Positions 8,745-16,952 of a stretch of DNA of 64,000 bases are shown here, piece after piece (position 1 is the first letter of the stretch; every line of letters starts with the position of its first letter). The position numbers and the translations under genes were made by a program. The stretch comes from Pseudoalteromonas xiamenensis (GTDB taxonomy: Bacteria; Pseudomonadota; Gammaproteobacteria; Enterobacterales; Alteromonadaceae), in NCBI RefSeq assembly GCF_042431545.1, contig NZ_JBHLYX010000016.1. One strand, written 5' to 3'. The notes under the pieces were generated by a model. The model was not told the origin of the DNA, ran no database searches, and worked only from the letters and a program-made list of their open reading frames with translations.

Positions 8745-10283
8745 ATGGCTAGAGCAGAAGGCTTGTTGGGTGTAAGACCATATCGTTTACCTAGCGAGTC
8801 GTTAGCAGGCTATTTGTTACGACTCGCATATTTAAATGGATTTACAGGGCTTAGCAACTTTTTGTGGACGATTGGAATGCGTCCCCTTAAAAGTCTCCGC
8901 ATGAATCATTTCACTCCTACAGAAATCGCTCATCTTGAAGGACCACTATCTCAGGTACTGGGCCGCAATGCTGCAAACGATATGGAGCGAGAGTATAAAA
9001 TACCGTGGGAATTTGATGATAATCGCGTATTTAAACATGCATTGGTCGATTTTCCTCGTATCTGCCCTCATTGCATTGCTGAGCAAGAATCCCCCACTCT
9101 TGATTGGCGTTGGCAATGTGCATTTATTCCCCTGTGTCCAACGCACAACACGCCACTTATTAATCAGTGCCCTTACTGTGAGCATTTGTTTGACTGGAAT
9201 GCTGACTTATTTGAATGTTGTCCTGCTTGCAAAACGCCATGGCGCAATATTGAGCTTGAGAAGGTTGATTTGCTTTGCGAGATAACGCCTCTGATTTGGC
9301 CATCAGATGATGGCACTATCGCGCTCAATAGAATGCAACTACACGATGTCATGCTTGCACTCATGAGCGCAGGCCGCCCAAAGGATGTGTTGCATCACAA
9401 CCTCACTGCTGTCCCTGGAACACCACATCACTGGTGCTATGCACTACGTGCTTTGAAACTACTTTTTGATGTGAACTATTTTGATAGCTGGAAAACGATG
9501 GCTGATAACGCATGGGAACCGGCTCAATTAGCGCCATCAGACCTGTTTTTTAGACAGCTCAGAGGTGACAACTGGCCCATACTTAATGAAGAAGGTGATG
9601 AAGACGGTTATGAAGTGAGTTATAAACCAAATTATGAATGTGATCTGCTTGTAAGTAATGAGAGCTTAGAAACGGCAGCTTATATCAAATCTTCTCGGGC
9701 TAAAGCCGCAGCAAAACAAAAGCAAGAACAGTGGTACACTCATTTGTCACACGCATTACTCGCCTCCTTTCTTGGTGTTAAGTCTGAAACGTTAACGCCA
9801 CTCACAGACGTGCAGTTGTTGCCACAACTTAACAGCACTTCAATGTTGCGCGACAAACTGTTTGATGCACAAGAGATAACGCATTTTCTCAATGCGAGAT
9901 TTACGCAAAGTATTCGGGAACCCATTCTTATTAATGAGAATCATCGAAGTTTTCGCCGGTATTTGACTAGTTATGGTGATTTGTTAGCTGCATGGCTACG
10001 AGGCGAAGTGTGCGTTAATCAAGTGAGTGTCGGTGATTTATCATCATTGCATATCGATAAAGATGAATTTGCCAAGTTCTTGATTGCTCAGTTTAACTTA
10101 GCTTGCAAAGATTCAATTGGCATTACCCGAGTTGCACGATGTCTGGGTATCCGCTCGCCCGATGTCGAGGAATATGTAACCCAAGGCCATTTTCATTATG
10201 CTGCGTGGCGCTTTGACCGCGCGATTGATGGCCCTTCCTTCGGAGCTTATTACACACCTCCATTGTTGGAAGACCTATTATGA
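8745..10283 (+). CDS. tniQ: TniQ/TnsD-family target-site selector
   Basis: 512 residues. The N-terminus has the TniQ signature (RPYRLPSESLAGYLLRLAY). A zinc-ribbon region near 107-165 contains CPHC, CPTH, CPYC and CPAC pairs spaced as in TniQ/TnsD. The C-terminal 300 residues are helical with a likely HTH region near 460-490 (GITRVARCLGIRSPDVEEYV), which could read a specific attachment sequence. At this length it resembles a TnsD that binds a fixed target rather than the roughly 400-residue TniQ of CRISPR-guided elements; no cas gene is present in the window. The start is an ATG 2 bp after the tnsC stop. Confidence 0.9.
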   Translation: MARAEGLLGVRPYRLPSESLAGYLLRLAYLNGFTGLSNFLWTIGMRPLKSLRMNHFTPTEIAHLEGPLSQVLGRNAANDMEREYKIPWEFDDNRVFKHALVDFPRICPHCIAEQESPTLDWRWQCAFIPLCPTHNTPLINQCPYCEHLFDWNADLFECCPACKTPWRNIELEKVDLLCEITPLIWPSDDGTIALNRMQLHDVMLALMSAGRPKDVLHHNLTAVPGTPHHWCYALRALKLLFDVNYFDSWKTMADNAWEPAQLAPSDLFFRQLRGDNWPILNEEGDEDGYEVSYKPNYECDLLVSNESLETAAYIKSSRAKAAAKQKQEQWYTHLSHALLASFLGVKSETLTPLTDVQLLPQLNSTSMLRDKLFDAQEITHFLNARFTQSIREPILINENHRSFRRYLTSYGDLLAAWLRGEVCVNQVSVGDLSSLHIDKDEFAKFLIAQFNLACKDSIGITRVARCLGIRSPDVEEYVTQGHFHYAAWRFDRAIDGPSFGAYYTPPLLEDLL

Positions 10284-10696
10284 ATGTGCTGCCTATCATC
10301 ACTCCAATGTTACAGACAACGGTGCCTGACACATTGCGCCCATATATCAGACCTAGTGCTGTTGTATTACCCGAAAAAGGCGCTGAATTTCCAATACGAA
10401 TAAGGAAGGTCTCGCTTAAACGATGGCTGTTAATCGATGTCCTGCTTAACCCAAAAGAACACATGAGCTTTGAATCACTTGGTTACCTGCCGCGAGTCGT
10501 GTTTAGTGAAGACACCGTTGAGCATGCTCAGCCCAGAGGCTTTGAATGGGTTTTAAGTAGTTGGCAATCTGTTGAACACCCAGAATTAAATCCTTTTGTT
10601 TCTCAAAACTCAGTCTATCACCTAATCGGCCCAGGAAATCATGTCGCTATGGGATGGTGTAATTTCGCAAGGCTATTAGAACTGAGGCCCGATTAA
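10280..10696 (+). CDS. Uncharacterised last gene of the tns operon
   Basis: 138 residues, starting within the tniQ stop (ATGA overlap), so translationally coupled to the transposition operon. I do not recognise a domain. It has no membrane segment and no signal peptide; it is a mixed alpha/beta sequence with aromatic-rich patches (WVLSSWQSVEHPELNPF, VAMGWCNFARLLEL). Given its place it may be an accessory factor, filling the position TnsE has in Tn7, but it is far smaller than TnsE and no similarity is claimed. Confidence 0.7.
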   Translation: MNVLPIITPMLQTTVPDTLRPYIRPSAVVLPEKGAEFPIRIRKVSLKRWLLIDVLLNPKEHMSFESLGYLPRVVFSEDTVEHAQPRGFEWVLSSWQSVEHPELNPFVSQNSVYHLIGPGNHVAMGWCNFARLLELRPD

Positions 10697-10756
10697 TCGG
10701 AGTTATGAATTCTTCGGGCGATTTTACAACCCTTCAGAAGAGTGAAAGCAGCTTTG

Positions 10757-11047
10757 CTAGAGTCTTTGGTTACTAGATGCAACGAGTAACAATCGTTGAA
10801 TTTCATCAAAAAGAGTGTCTACCTGATTTAGCATACCGATTGGAACATCCACATAAACAGTAGGAATATTGGTTATTGGGCATGTAAGTACACATTGCAC
10901 TTCTATCACATCGTCCTTTGCCATAACACAGAGAGTACGAAGTAGACGATGAACAATAAACTGATACCGCTCATCAACACCGATTGGCTCATAGAGCATT
11001 AAATTCGGTAATCGCTGCGTAATAGCAGTATCAAGTGCTAGGTTCAT
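10757..11047 (-). CDS. Small hypothetical protein
   Basis: 96 residues from an ATG at 11047 preceded by AGGC; the frame is open farther upstream, but the earlier part is out-competed by an overlapping acidic frame. No known domain. The sequence is soluble, with a mixed fold (CVLTCPITNIPTVYVDVP). It overlaps the end of the upstream small gene by 17 bp and converges on the tns operon. Function unknown; it is probably part of the mobile element's cargo. Confidence 0.5.
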   Translation of the reverse strand: MNLALDTAITQRLPNLMLYEPIGVDERYQFIVHRLLRTLCVMAKDDVIEVQCVLTCPITNIPTVYVDVPIGMLNQVDTLFDEIQRLLLVASSNQRL

Positions 11048-11234
11048 CGTCTGCCTGCTTTTCTTGAGAAACGCTTGGTCGTCCTTCGGGGTGAAACGTT
11101 TCTTGAAGTTGCTCTGTATTAGCGTTGAAAAGTGACTCAGCACCCTTTGAGGATGATTCAATGCGCTCAAATAACTCATCGAATTCCGTCGGTGTTTCAG
11201 GGGGAGTTTGTTCTGGCTTTGAGGTGTTAGACAT
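11031..11234 (-). CDS. Small acidic hypothetical protein
   Basis: 67 residues, rich in Glu, Pro, Ser and Thr (PEQTPPETPTEFDELFERIE) and probably mostly disordered. It starts at an ATG at 11234 without a strong Shine-Dalgarno and overlaps the next gene by 17 bp, suggesting a two-gene unit. Its composition looks more like a real short protein than a shadow of the other frame, which in this stretch has no good start. No function can be assigned. Confidence 0.45.
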   Translation of the reverse strand: MSNTSKPEQTPPETPTEFDELFERIESSSKGAESLFNANTEQLQETFHPEGRPSVSQEKQADDEPST

Positions 11235-11276
11235 AAGGCAATCAAAGTTTAGTTATCTTTAGCTATAGATTAGCGC

Positions 11277-11336
11277 GAAGTGTTTCCAATTGCTCGGAAG
11301 TGTCACTAAAATCTCAGAAGTGTCACTAATTTTTCA
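11277..11336. repeat. Three tandem 20-bp repeats, possible TnsB or regulator binding sites
   Basis: GAAGTGT begins at 11277, 11297 and 11317, exactly 20 bp apart. The second and third copies share GAAGTGTCACTAA; the first is degenerate (GAAGTGTTTCC). Abutting sites of about 20-22 bp are typical of one end of Tn7-like elements, but an upstream operator for the leftward small genes is equally possible. No terminal TGT/ACA was confidently located. Confidence 0.5.
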
Positions 11337-11532
11337 GGCTAATCAATTGAACTAAAGTACTTTTATATTTCTGCGCTTAAACACATGGAGTCTTATCTAT
11401 ACTGCCTCGCAATAATATTGCTTTTTTCCATTGTTATGAGCAGTCAATCGTAACTCCCGCAAGATAGCGAATACGCAAACTTCGGATATTGAATATCAAG
11501 TAAGTAACACTCAGAAACTTACACTGGAAGGC

Positions 11533-11754
11533 TTAGTCAAAACACTTTGGATTCAGTGCTTCGACTCTAGTCAACGAACCGTGTGCCTTTATTTGTTCAT
11601 CGCTCAAGGTTTGATCATCAAAGATTTCGAGTGTAATTGAACAATTATCTTCCATCACTTTACATATTAAAATGTCACCGATGTTTACTTTACTAGCCTC
11701 TAAAAGTTCATCAGGTAGCGGAATAGTTCTGTTTTTACCTACCGTTACAATCAT
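11533..11754 (-). CDS. AbrB/MazE-like DNA-binding protein
   Basis: About 73 residues from an ATG at 11754 (a TTG lies five codons upstream). The N-terminal half has the swapped-hairpin SpoVT/AbrB pattern: MIVTVGKNRTIPLPDELL, then VNIGDILICKV. The C-terminal tail has TLSDEQIKAHGSLTRVEALN, as in MazE-type antitoxins. No toxin gene is adjacent, so it may be an orphan antitoxin or an autonomous regulator. It lies in the accessory stretch between the tns operon and the OLD nuclease. Confidence 0.65.
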   Translation of the reverse strand: MIVTVGKNRTIPLPDELLEASKVNIGDILICKVMEDNCSITLEIFDDQTLSDEQIKAHGSLTRVEALNPKCFD

Positions 11755-11987
11755 AGGTGAGAGTCCCAAAATAATGTTAGCTCTTCATATTATAGATAAA
11801 CGTTTCGAACTTCTGCTCTTGGCGTTTTGTAGCATGCTAATTGGGACGACTCACCATCGCCTCGTTTGTATTGTGCTGCCCTAACTTTCACTTTACTAAA
11901 TGATTTGTGGACAAAAGCAAGTTGCGCGAAATCTTGTTTGCCGCTTATCTTAGATTTGAAAAAGTACCTTGAAACCTTGAACGTTTT

Positions 11988-13817
11988 TTATATGGCTGGT
12001 TTTAGGTGATCTAAGTGTGGAGAACAGAGATCCAAAAACACATTTTTCCAACGTTCTGGTAATTCGTTAAACTCTTCACCCCAATTTTGAGAAATATGCT
12101 CATATGCCTTATATGGTTTTTCACTTGATGGTGCAGCATAGCCTAATAAATCTTCGATACACTCTTCGATCATGATTCTGCGTTCAGCACCTGTTTGAGC
12201 AAGAATAGGGGCATTCATTGCTTCAGCCCTCTCAGTTCCAGCATCTCGATCGTGCATGAAGATATAATTAACATCTAATGCGTTTAGGTATTTAGCTATC
12301 GAAATCAGCACAGCTTTTCCGCGAGCTCTTAGGAACTCACAATTTCCTATAACCCTTGCTTTATCTTCAGAGCTTAAACGCTTAATTGTTTCTCTTACGA
12401 CAACTTCTTCTGTGTCCCCTTCCACAAATATACATTTGTTTGTAAAGAACATTCTTGAGATATAGTCATCAACTTTTAAAAGCATCTTCAGATTTTGTTT
12501 TTCATCCTGTTGAAGATCAGAGAAAGCGTTTTCAAGATTGAATGATGTAGTGCCAGTAAAGCCATCCTCGGCATATGAAAACTTCGTTAAGCTAATACTC
12601 TTTTCCGTACCAAGATTTACCATATATGGAGAATGAGTAGTCGCTACAATTTGGCAACTTGGTCCCGCGAGCTCGTACAATGAATCCCTGAGTTGATTTG
12701 CAGCCGAAGGATGCAAATAAATTTCTGGCTCTTCAAAGCAGAAAATTGTGCTTCTGGGGTTTTCTGTATTTCTATTTACAAATTCCTGCACAAACCTTAG
12801 TAATTGGAACGCTGTTGCTCTGATCATACCGTGACCTTGATATGAAACTTCTGTCTTTACATTGCTTTCTAATTCAACTGAAAACTGAGGTTTAATAGTT
12901 TTCTCTGGCTTATCTAATGCAGCAGAAACATGGACTGATGAATCTGGGAACAAGTTATGAACCATACCATTCAGTTCTTGGATTAACTTACCAAAGTCAG
13001 TGTCAGTATCACTGGGATTTAACTCTGATGCTAATTCGTTTAGAAACCGCTGTGCTTGTTCATAGTTTTCTGACTGAGACCGAACTTGTTCAAATAAATC
13101 ACCTAAAAGAGAGTGCAATGCTCCGTTGCTTGATGTTAATTCAGATACGCATGATTCAGCTGGTACTACAACTATACGAGGTAATTTTGAAAGTACGTTA
13201 CCAGGAATACCACCTGGATTTTCAACCCATTCTGGTTCTTGGTCTTCTTGGATTTCCCAGAATGCAGTTAAATCTTCAAGTTTATCTTTAACTGCTTTAA
13301 TGGTTAGTCTTTTTGTAAAGTTATCCTCACCGAAGAATTCTTTCAAAAACTCTTCTGTGAAGCTCTCACCTACCAACTCAGACACTAATGTTGCACCAAC
13401 AAACTGGTCTTTAGGCGCTTTGGGGTATTCAAGCATATAAACTTTTGGTTTTGACTGTGTGATAGACCAGACCTTTTTGTAAATTATACTGTTCTCTGTT
13501 TCATCTGGTAAGGGTGCTTCAACCCTAATGATTCTTCCTTTAAAACCAACCCACTCTTTAGCTTCTTCAGGTAAATTGTGGTATTCCGCAACCATTTCAA
13601 TTTCTTCGGAATATTCATACAAGTCTTCGTCTTCATTGTATGTTTTGGAATAGTCTTCTCTCAGTGCATTCTTAGCACTATGCAGAAGTTCAATTGCTGA
13701 AAATACACTAGATTTACCAGCATTATTTGCACCAATTAGAAAAGTAGAGTCTCTAAAGCCTATCGTACAACCTTTTAATTTTCGAAAATTATCGATCTTG
13801 ATTTCGTGTAATCTCAC
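11988..13817 (-). CDS. OLD-type ATPase with TOPRIM nuclease domain
   Basis: 609 residues. The N-terminal ABC/SMC-like ATPase begins IDNFRKLKG and has Walker A GANNAGKSS (residues 29-37); the signature and Walker B region is FCFEEPEIYLHPSA near 365, followed by THSPYM (H-loop). A TOPRIM domain begins FVEGDTE near 465 and continues with MHDRDAGTE. This is the class 1 OLD arrangement shared by P2 Old and the GajA subunit of Gabija. No GajB helicase is adjacent (the neighbours are an AbrB-like gene and non-coding DNA), so it is a stand-alone OLD nuclease, probably anti-phage. The start is GTG with AAGGTGG upstream. Confidence 0.88.
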   Translation of the reverse strand: MRLHEIKIDNFRKLKGCTIGFRDSTFLIGANNAGKSSVFSAIELLHSAKNALREDYSKTYNEDEDLYEYSEEIEMVAEYHNLPEEAKEWVGFKGRIIRVEAPLPDETENSIIYKKVWSITQSKPKVYMLEYPKAPKDQFVGATLVSELVGESFTEEFLKEFFGEDNFTKRLTIKAVKDKLEDLTAFWEIQEDQEPEWVENPGGIPGNVLSKLPRIVVVPAESCVSELTSSNGALHSLLGDLFEQVRSQSENYEQAQRFLNELASELNPSDTDTDFGKLIQELNGMVHNLFPDSSVHVSAALDKPEKTIKPQFSVELESNVKTEVSYQGHGMIRATAFQLLRFVQEFVNRNTENPRSTIFCFEEPEIYLHPSAANQLRDSLYELAGPSCQIVATTHSPYMVNLGTEKSISLTKFSYAEDGFTGTTSFNLENAFSDLQQDEKQNLKMLLKVDDYISRMFFTNKCIFVEGDTEEVVVRETIKRLSSEDKARVIGNCEFLRARGKAVLISIAKYLNALDVNYIFMHDRDAGTERAEAMNAPILAQTGAERRIMIEECIEDLLGYAAPSSEKPYKAYEHISQNWGEEFNELPERWKNVFLDLCSPHLDHLKPAI

Positions 13818-14005
13818 TTAGCCACCTTATTATAATGTTGTATTGAAGTTAAGCTCTATAACGCTTTTCATACTCCTATCATGTAGCCTTTCTAACCAAA
13901 GTACAATTGATAATCAATTGGTTAAAGAGAAGTGTTGAGAATTAGATTGCAAAATGACGCATAATTTTAAAAAAGCTTAGTTTGAGACTTCCTTAGATAA
14001 CTACA

Positions 14006-14122
14006 GGTAAGGCAAAGGTACAATCACAGATTGTGAGTGAACTTTCGCGCAGAAAAGGGATGGGGCAAAAGTTAGTTAACCTGAATGTCAGCATACAGCA
14101 AATTTATAGTTGGTTGAGCTGA
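14006..14122 (+). pseudogene. Short HTH-like fragment, possible insertion-sequence remnant
   Basis: An open frame of about 38 codons ends at a TGA at 14120-14122; a stop lies four codons upstream and there is no start codon near. It reads QIVSELSRRKGMGQ and then VSIQQIYSWL, resembling the helix-turn-helix of small transposase subunits (orfA type). No transposase core follows. It may be a decayed IS fragment; it could also be chance. Confidence 0.3.
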
Positions 14123-14268
14123 TTTTCTTATGGGTTAATAGCCTTTACATACTCCATATTGAGGTGATTAAAAACTCGACATTATTAGCATTTTCATATA
14201 TTATATGTCTGTATATCAATTTTCTTGCAGCCCTTTATCTACGTGGCTTCTAGATTATTTTAAGTAGG

Positions 14269-14450
14269 ATCCAGCGTTATCATTTCAAAAACTAATTGGA
14301 TCCTGTCTTATGGTGTCATTTTTAAAGAAGTGATCCAATCAAAATATAAAAATTCCTCTTTAAAATCAGTTAAACTGATCCAGCTTTAAAGTGCCATTTA
14401 CACTTGCCTTCTAAACTATTGTTAAAGTGTCATTTTTATAAGGTTTCTAT
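14269..14450. repeat. Clustered GATCC and GTGTCATTTTT repeats
   Basis: Two motifs recur in about 180 bp upstream of the phage-like gene. GATCC occurs four times, the first three near 14270, 14302 and 14332 (about three helical turns apart), the fourth near 14378. GTGTCATTTTTA-type blocks start at 14313 and 14427, with a variant GTGCCATTTACA at 14391. This could be a regulator or replication-protein binding array, or a transposon end. The rest of 13818-14575 is AT-rich and shows no gene other than the fragment at 14006. Confidence 0.45.
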
Positions 14451-14575
14451 CAAATTAAAACAATCAATAAAATTACTTAAAGTCCTAGTTATCAATCTAA
14501 AAAAATCATCATGGGTATTTGGTTGTTTCCGCTCTGGACGCTCGATAACAACGTCAAAGGAAAATAAGGACAAAC

Positions 14576-15052
14576 ATGACAGACTTTAAGACGCTTCTTT
14601 TTCGCGCTGGTTTTATGAATTTTGGCAAGCTAAACCGTGTACAAGTATGTGACTTTCTTTGTGTGTCTGAGCGAACCCTTGAACGCTGGATTGCGGATAA
14701 TAAACCCTGTCCCAGAGCATTGAGGCTTTTAGAGTTACGCATTGATGGTCGCATAAGCACGCACCCAGCATGGCGAGATTTTAAAGTTTGCAGAGATGGC
14801 TATTTATGGACACCGCGTGGTCATCGTTACGATGCGGGGTTTATAAACAAGTTAGACTTTTTGCAACGCTCTAACCGAGCGCACGAAGCTCACGCCGTTC
14901 AATTGCAAACCGAAATTGATAACCTAAAGGATTTAGTTCAAGCATCAGACCGGATGCGCGATATTGGCAAAGAACTCATAACAATGAGTGACCGCTTTAA
15001 GTTTCGCAATATCTTAGTCAATTATGAAACTAAAAAGGAAAAATCAGCGTGA
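14576..15052 (+). CDS. Phage-type HTH protein (DUF3653-like)
   Basis: 158 residues. The N-terminal half has an HTH pattern, VQVCDFLCVSERTLERWIAD, followed by CPRALRLLELRIDGR; the middle (WRDFKVCRDGYLWTPRGHRY) and a helical C-terminus complete the architecture I associate with DUF3653 proteins of filamentous phages and other mobile elements. In those phages the gene precedes the replication initiator, but here a terminator follows directly and no replication gene is present, suggesting a remnant or a stand-alone regulator. A repeat-rich leader lies upstream. Confidence 0.65.
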   Translation: MTDFKTLLFRAGFMNFGKLNRVQVCDFLCVSERTLERWIADNKPCPRALRLLELRIDGRISTHPAWRDFKVCRDGYLWTPRGHRYDAGFINKLDFLQRSNRAHEAHAVQLQTEIDNLKDLVQASDRMRDIGKELITMSDRFKFRNILVNYETKKEKSA

Positions 15053-15057
15053 ATTAG

Positions 15058-15081
15058 GCCCCTATTTTTGGGGCTTTTTTA
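15058..15081. terminator. Rho-independent terminator, GCCCC/GGGGC stem
   Basis: GCCCC, TATTTTT loop, GGGGC, then a T6 run, just after the phage-like gene. The stop codon of the opposing membrane gene (15062) lies inside the stem. Confidence 0.85.
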
Positions 15082-15838
15082 CGAAGTAAAGAATGTCACT
15101 CTTAGCAATTGAAAGGACTTCAATTTCTGGATTTTTATTTACTATCAACATGCGCTGGTTGCCATTAAAGAGAATACCACCTTCAAGTGGGGCGTTTATT
15201 CTACTGTCTTTTAGATGAAATTCATACTTTGATATCATTATATTATATAGGCTTTCATTGATTGAGTTTTTATTCAGCTTGTAAATATAATGCATCGGCA
15301 ACACGCTAATAAACGAAAAAGTATCAAGCAATATGAGTTGAGCAGAGGAGTAAGTCTTGTCTCTTTTTTTTAGCTCGCGCTTGTTTTTAATTAAGACTAC
15401 TCGATTACGATTGAAAAACTTTAATGTGTCTTGCCTTTCTCTAAAACACAAGTTCTTTCTTGATTTAAGATATCCCTCTATTGTTTGTAATCTAATTTTA
15501 GAATCTTCATTTCGCTTACCCTCTATTAAATTCAGATGTATGGTTTTTAACTTTAATCTTGATTCATAATAAGCCGCCATAAAATAACAAAGAGCTAACA
15601 GCAACAGGAATGTAAAAAAATGTTCGGAAGGACCAGATATAAAATATGCAAACTCATAAACCTCAAAATAACTTAAGTAATTCTGATAATTCAAATCCAG
15701 CTTATTAAAGGAGTAGTTTGTTATGTAGGCACTGATAAAGTAAAGAGCGATTAGGCTACTTGCCGTAATCATTTGCCAATGCTCTTTCACCGCTGTAAAA
15801 AAACTAGAAACCAAGCCTAAATAATCGGTTTTTTGCAT
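15062..15838 (-). CDS. Uncharacterised membrane protein with two to three helices
   Basis: About 258 residues from an ATG at 15838 with GAGGA upstream; another ATG at 15865 is possible. Hydrophobic segments lie near residues 25-45 (MITASSLIALYFISAYI) and 70-92 (FFTFLLLLALCYFMAAYY). The rest is a charged cytoplasmic region rich in Lys and Arg, with a small beta-rich end (GGILFNGNQRMLIVNK). I recognise no family. It sits between a phage-like gene and decayed fragments, so it is probably accessory DNA. Confidence 0.6.
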   Translation of the reverse strand: MQKTDYLGLVSSFFTAVKEHWQMITASSLIALYFISAYITNYSFNKLDLNYQNYLSYFEVYEFAYFISGPSEHFFTFLLLLALCYFMAAYYESRLKLKTIHLNLIEGKRNEDSKIRLQTIEGYLKSRKNLCFRERQDTLKFFNRNRVVLIKNKRELKKRDKTYSSAQLILLDTFSFISVLPMHYIYKLNKNSINESLYNIMISKYEFHLKDSRINAPLEGGILFNGNQRMLIVNKNPEIEVLSIAKSDILYFVKKPQK

Positions 15839-16019
15839 GTTCAAAATTAATCCTCTTTGATTCATGTTGGGAATAATTAAAATCTATTATTGAGAGGGGC
15901 TTTAAGTGAATAATGTGAAACATTCACTATATACTAATAAATTTCACGTTAAAGTACACTTTTTTTAAAATCCCTGCTAAAGTTTTACCGAATCTCATAA
16001 ATCGGCTTTGGCCAAACCC

Positions 16020-16043
16020 AAAAGCCCCTTTCGGGGCTATTTT
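16020..16043 (-). terminator. Terminator after gene-tail copy 1
   Basis: AAAAGCCCC, TTTC loop, GGGGCTATTTT on the plus strand. Read leftward it follows the fragment's stop and ends in a T-rich tract. Confidence 0.65.
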
Positions 16044-16164
16044 ATTTCAGTGCTTCGGTTAGCGCTTGAACAATTTCATCATCTAACTTGTTTGTGCTTT
16101 TCTCGGCCAAGTGCTTTGCGGTTGCCAAGCAAACCCAATAGACAAAGCGAAGATCTGCTTCTCG
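16042..16164 (-). pseudogene. Gene-tail fragment, copy 1
   Basis: An open frame of about 40 codons ends ALTEALK at 16042 and is cut off upstream by a stop, with no plausible start codon. It reads CLATAKHLAEKSTNKLDDEI before the end and resembles the second fragment nearby (HMLGQGKTSTTNKLNDELVK), so both look like remnants of a duplicated small gene, each followed by its own terminator. Family not recognised. Confidence 0.4.
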
Positions 16165-16236
16165 CTAATAGCAGACGGCTAGAGTTATCAGAATAATGAC
16201 TGATCTAAAAAGCAACAAATAGAAAGGATGAAGCCC

Positions 16237-16320
16237 TTAGTTTAGGGCTTCATTTAATTCTTTAACGAGTTCGTCATTAAGTTTATTCGTCGTAGATGTT
16301 TTCCCTTGGCCAAGCATATG
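16237..16320 (-). pseudogene. Gene-tail fragment, copy 2
   Basis: An open frame of 28 codons ending KELNEALN, bounded upstream by a stop. It aligns with copy 1 over N-K-L-(D/N)-D-E-(I/L)-V and the A-L ending. A hairpin at 16230-16251 (GAAGCCCT ... AGGGCTTC) overlaps its end as a terminator. Confidence 0.4.
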
Positions 16321-16335
16321 CGCTTAATGAATGCC

Positions 16336-16899
16336 TCAGTTACTCGTTTTACTATCGGGTCTTTTCCGAAAAAGAGATTGTTGCTTTTCTGTTCTAAGCC
16401 AAGATTGATAAGTTGGGTTAAGGTCTTTTACGTCTTGATATATCCAAACCATCCGGTCGACAAACCATGTTTTTGTAAACATGAGCCAAAGTGTACTTAG
16501 CACCAATAAACTGCAGTTCATCGTAACTAAGCTAGAAACCCAAAATGGTATACCTAGAAGTTGAAGTGTCATTATGATTTGACACATTCGTAAATGATGT
16601 CGAGGAATAAGGTTTTCTTTGTGGCGATTTAAATAAATTCGTTCTCCAAAAGTCCCCATTGACGCCCAGTTGTCAGTATTTGTGGGTGCTGGGAATATAC
16701 GAGGGTTTAACCATGTCCAAATTGATACCAAAAGCAAAGCCGCAACTGTCCACCAACCAAGTACGTCTATTGACGCAAAAACTAAGGAGAAAAGAGGCAA
16801 AATACTGAAACGTGTGTAGACACTCAGTGGATTTGAATGTCTTGCCCATGTATTTTCATCCATCGACATAAGTTTTTCTGTGGTTTTTAATATGTCCAT
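16336..16899 (-). CDS. DUF6653 family membrane protein
   Basis: About 187 residues from an ATG at 16899 (a TTG seven codons upstream also opens the frame). Features of the DUF6653 family: WARHSNPLSVYTRF near the N-terminus, a tryptophan-rich membrane pair (VLGWWTVAALLLVSIWTWL), NPRIFPAP, then a second hydrophobic region around residues 120-155. Function is unknown. It is followed on the same strand by no close partner and preceded 54 bp upstream by the DUF2000 gene. Confidence 0.75.
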   Translation of the reverse strand: MDILKTTEKLMSMDENTWARHSNPLSVYTRFSILPLFSLVFASIDVLGWWTVAALLLVSIWTWLNPRIFPAPTNTDNWASMGTFGERIYLNRHKENLIPRHHLRMCQIIMTLQLLGIPFWVSSLVTMNCSLLVLSTLWLMFTKTWFVDRMVWIYQDVKDLNPTYQSWLRTEKQQSLFRKRPDSKTSN

Positions 16900-16952
16900 A
16901 ATTTTACTGAGCCAAAACAATTTAATTTCTTGCTGGATTGCGAATCTATTAG

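Noticed and set aside
5117..10696. CRISPR-associated transposon
   Set aside because: No Cascade or Cas12k genes and no repeat-spacer array are present in 64 kb, and TniQ is longer than in I-F3 systems.
10757..11245. A single 162-residue leftward gene instead of two small genes
   Set aside because: The first 66 codons have no good start and overlap an acidic frame with protein-like composition; an ATG at 11047 with AGGC gives a plausible shorter gene.
11988..13817. Gabija system
   Set aside because: The OLD-type nuclease is GajA-like in layout, but no UvrD-like GajB helicase gene lies beside it.
14006..14122. Functional insertion sequence
   Set aside because: Only an HTH-like fragment is open; there is no DDE core, no terminal inverted repeat and no start codon.
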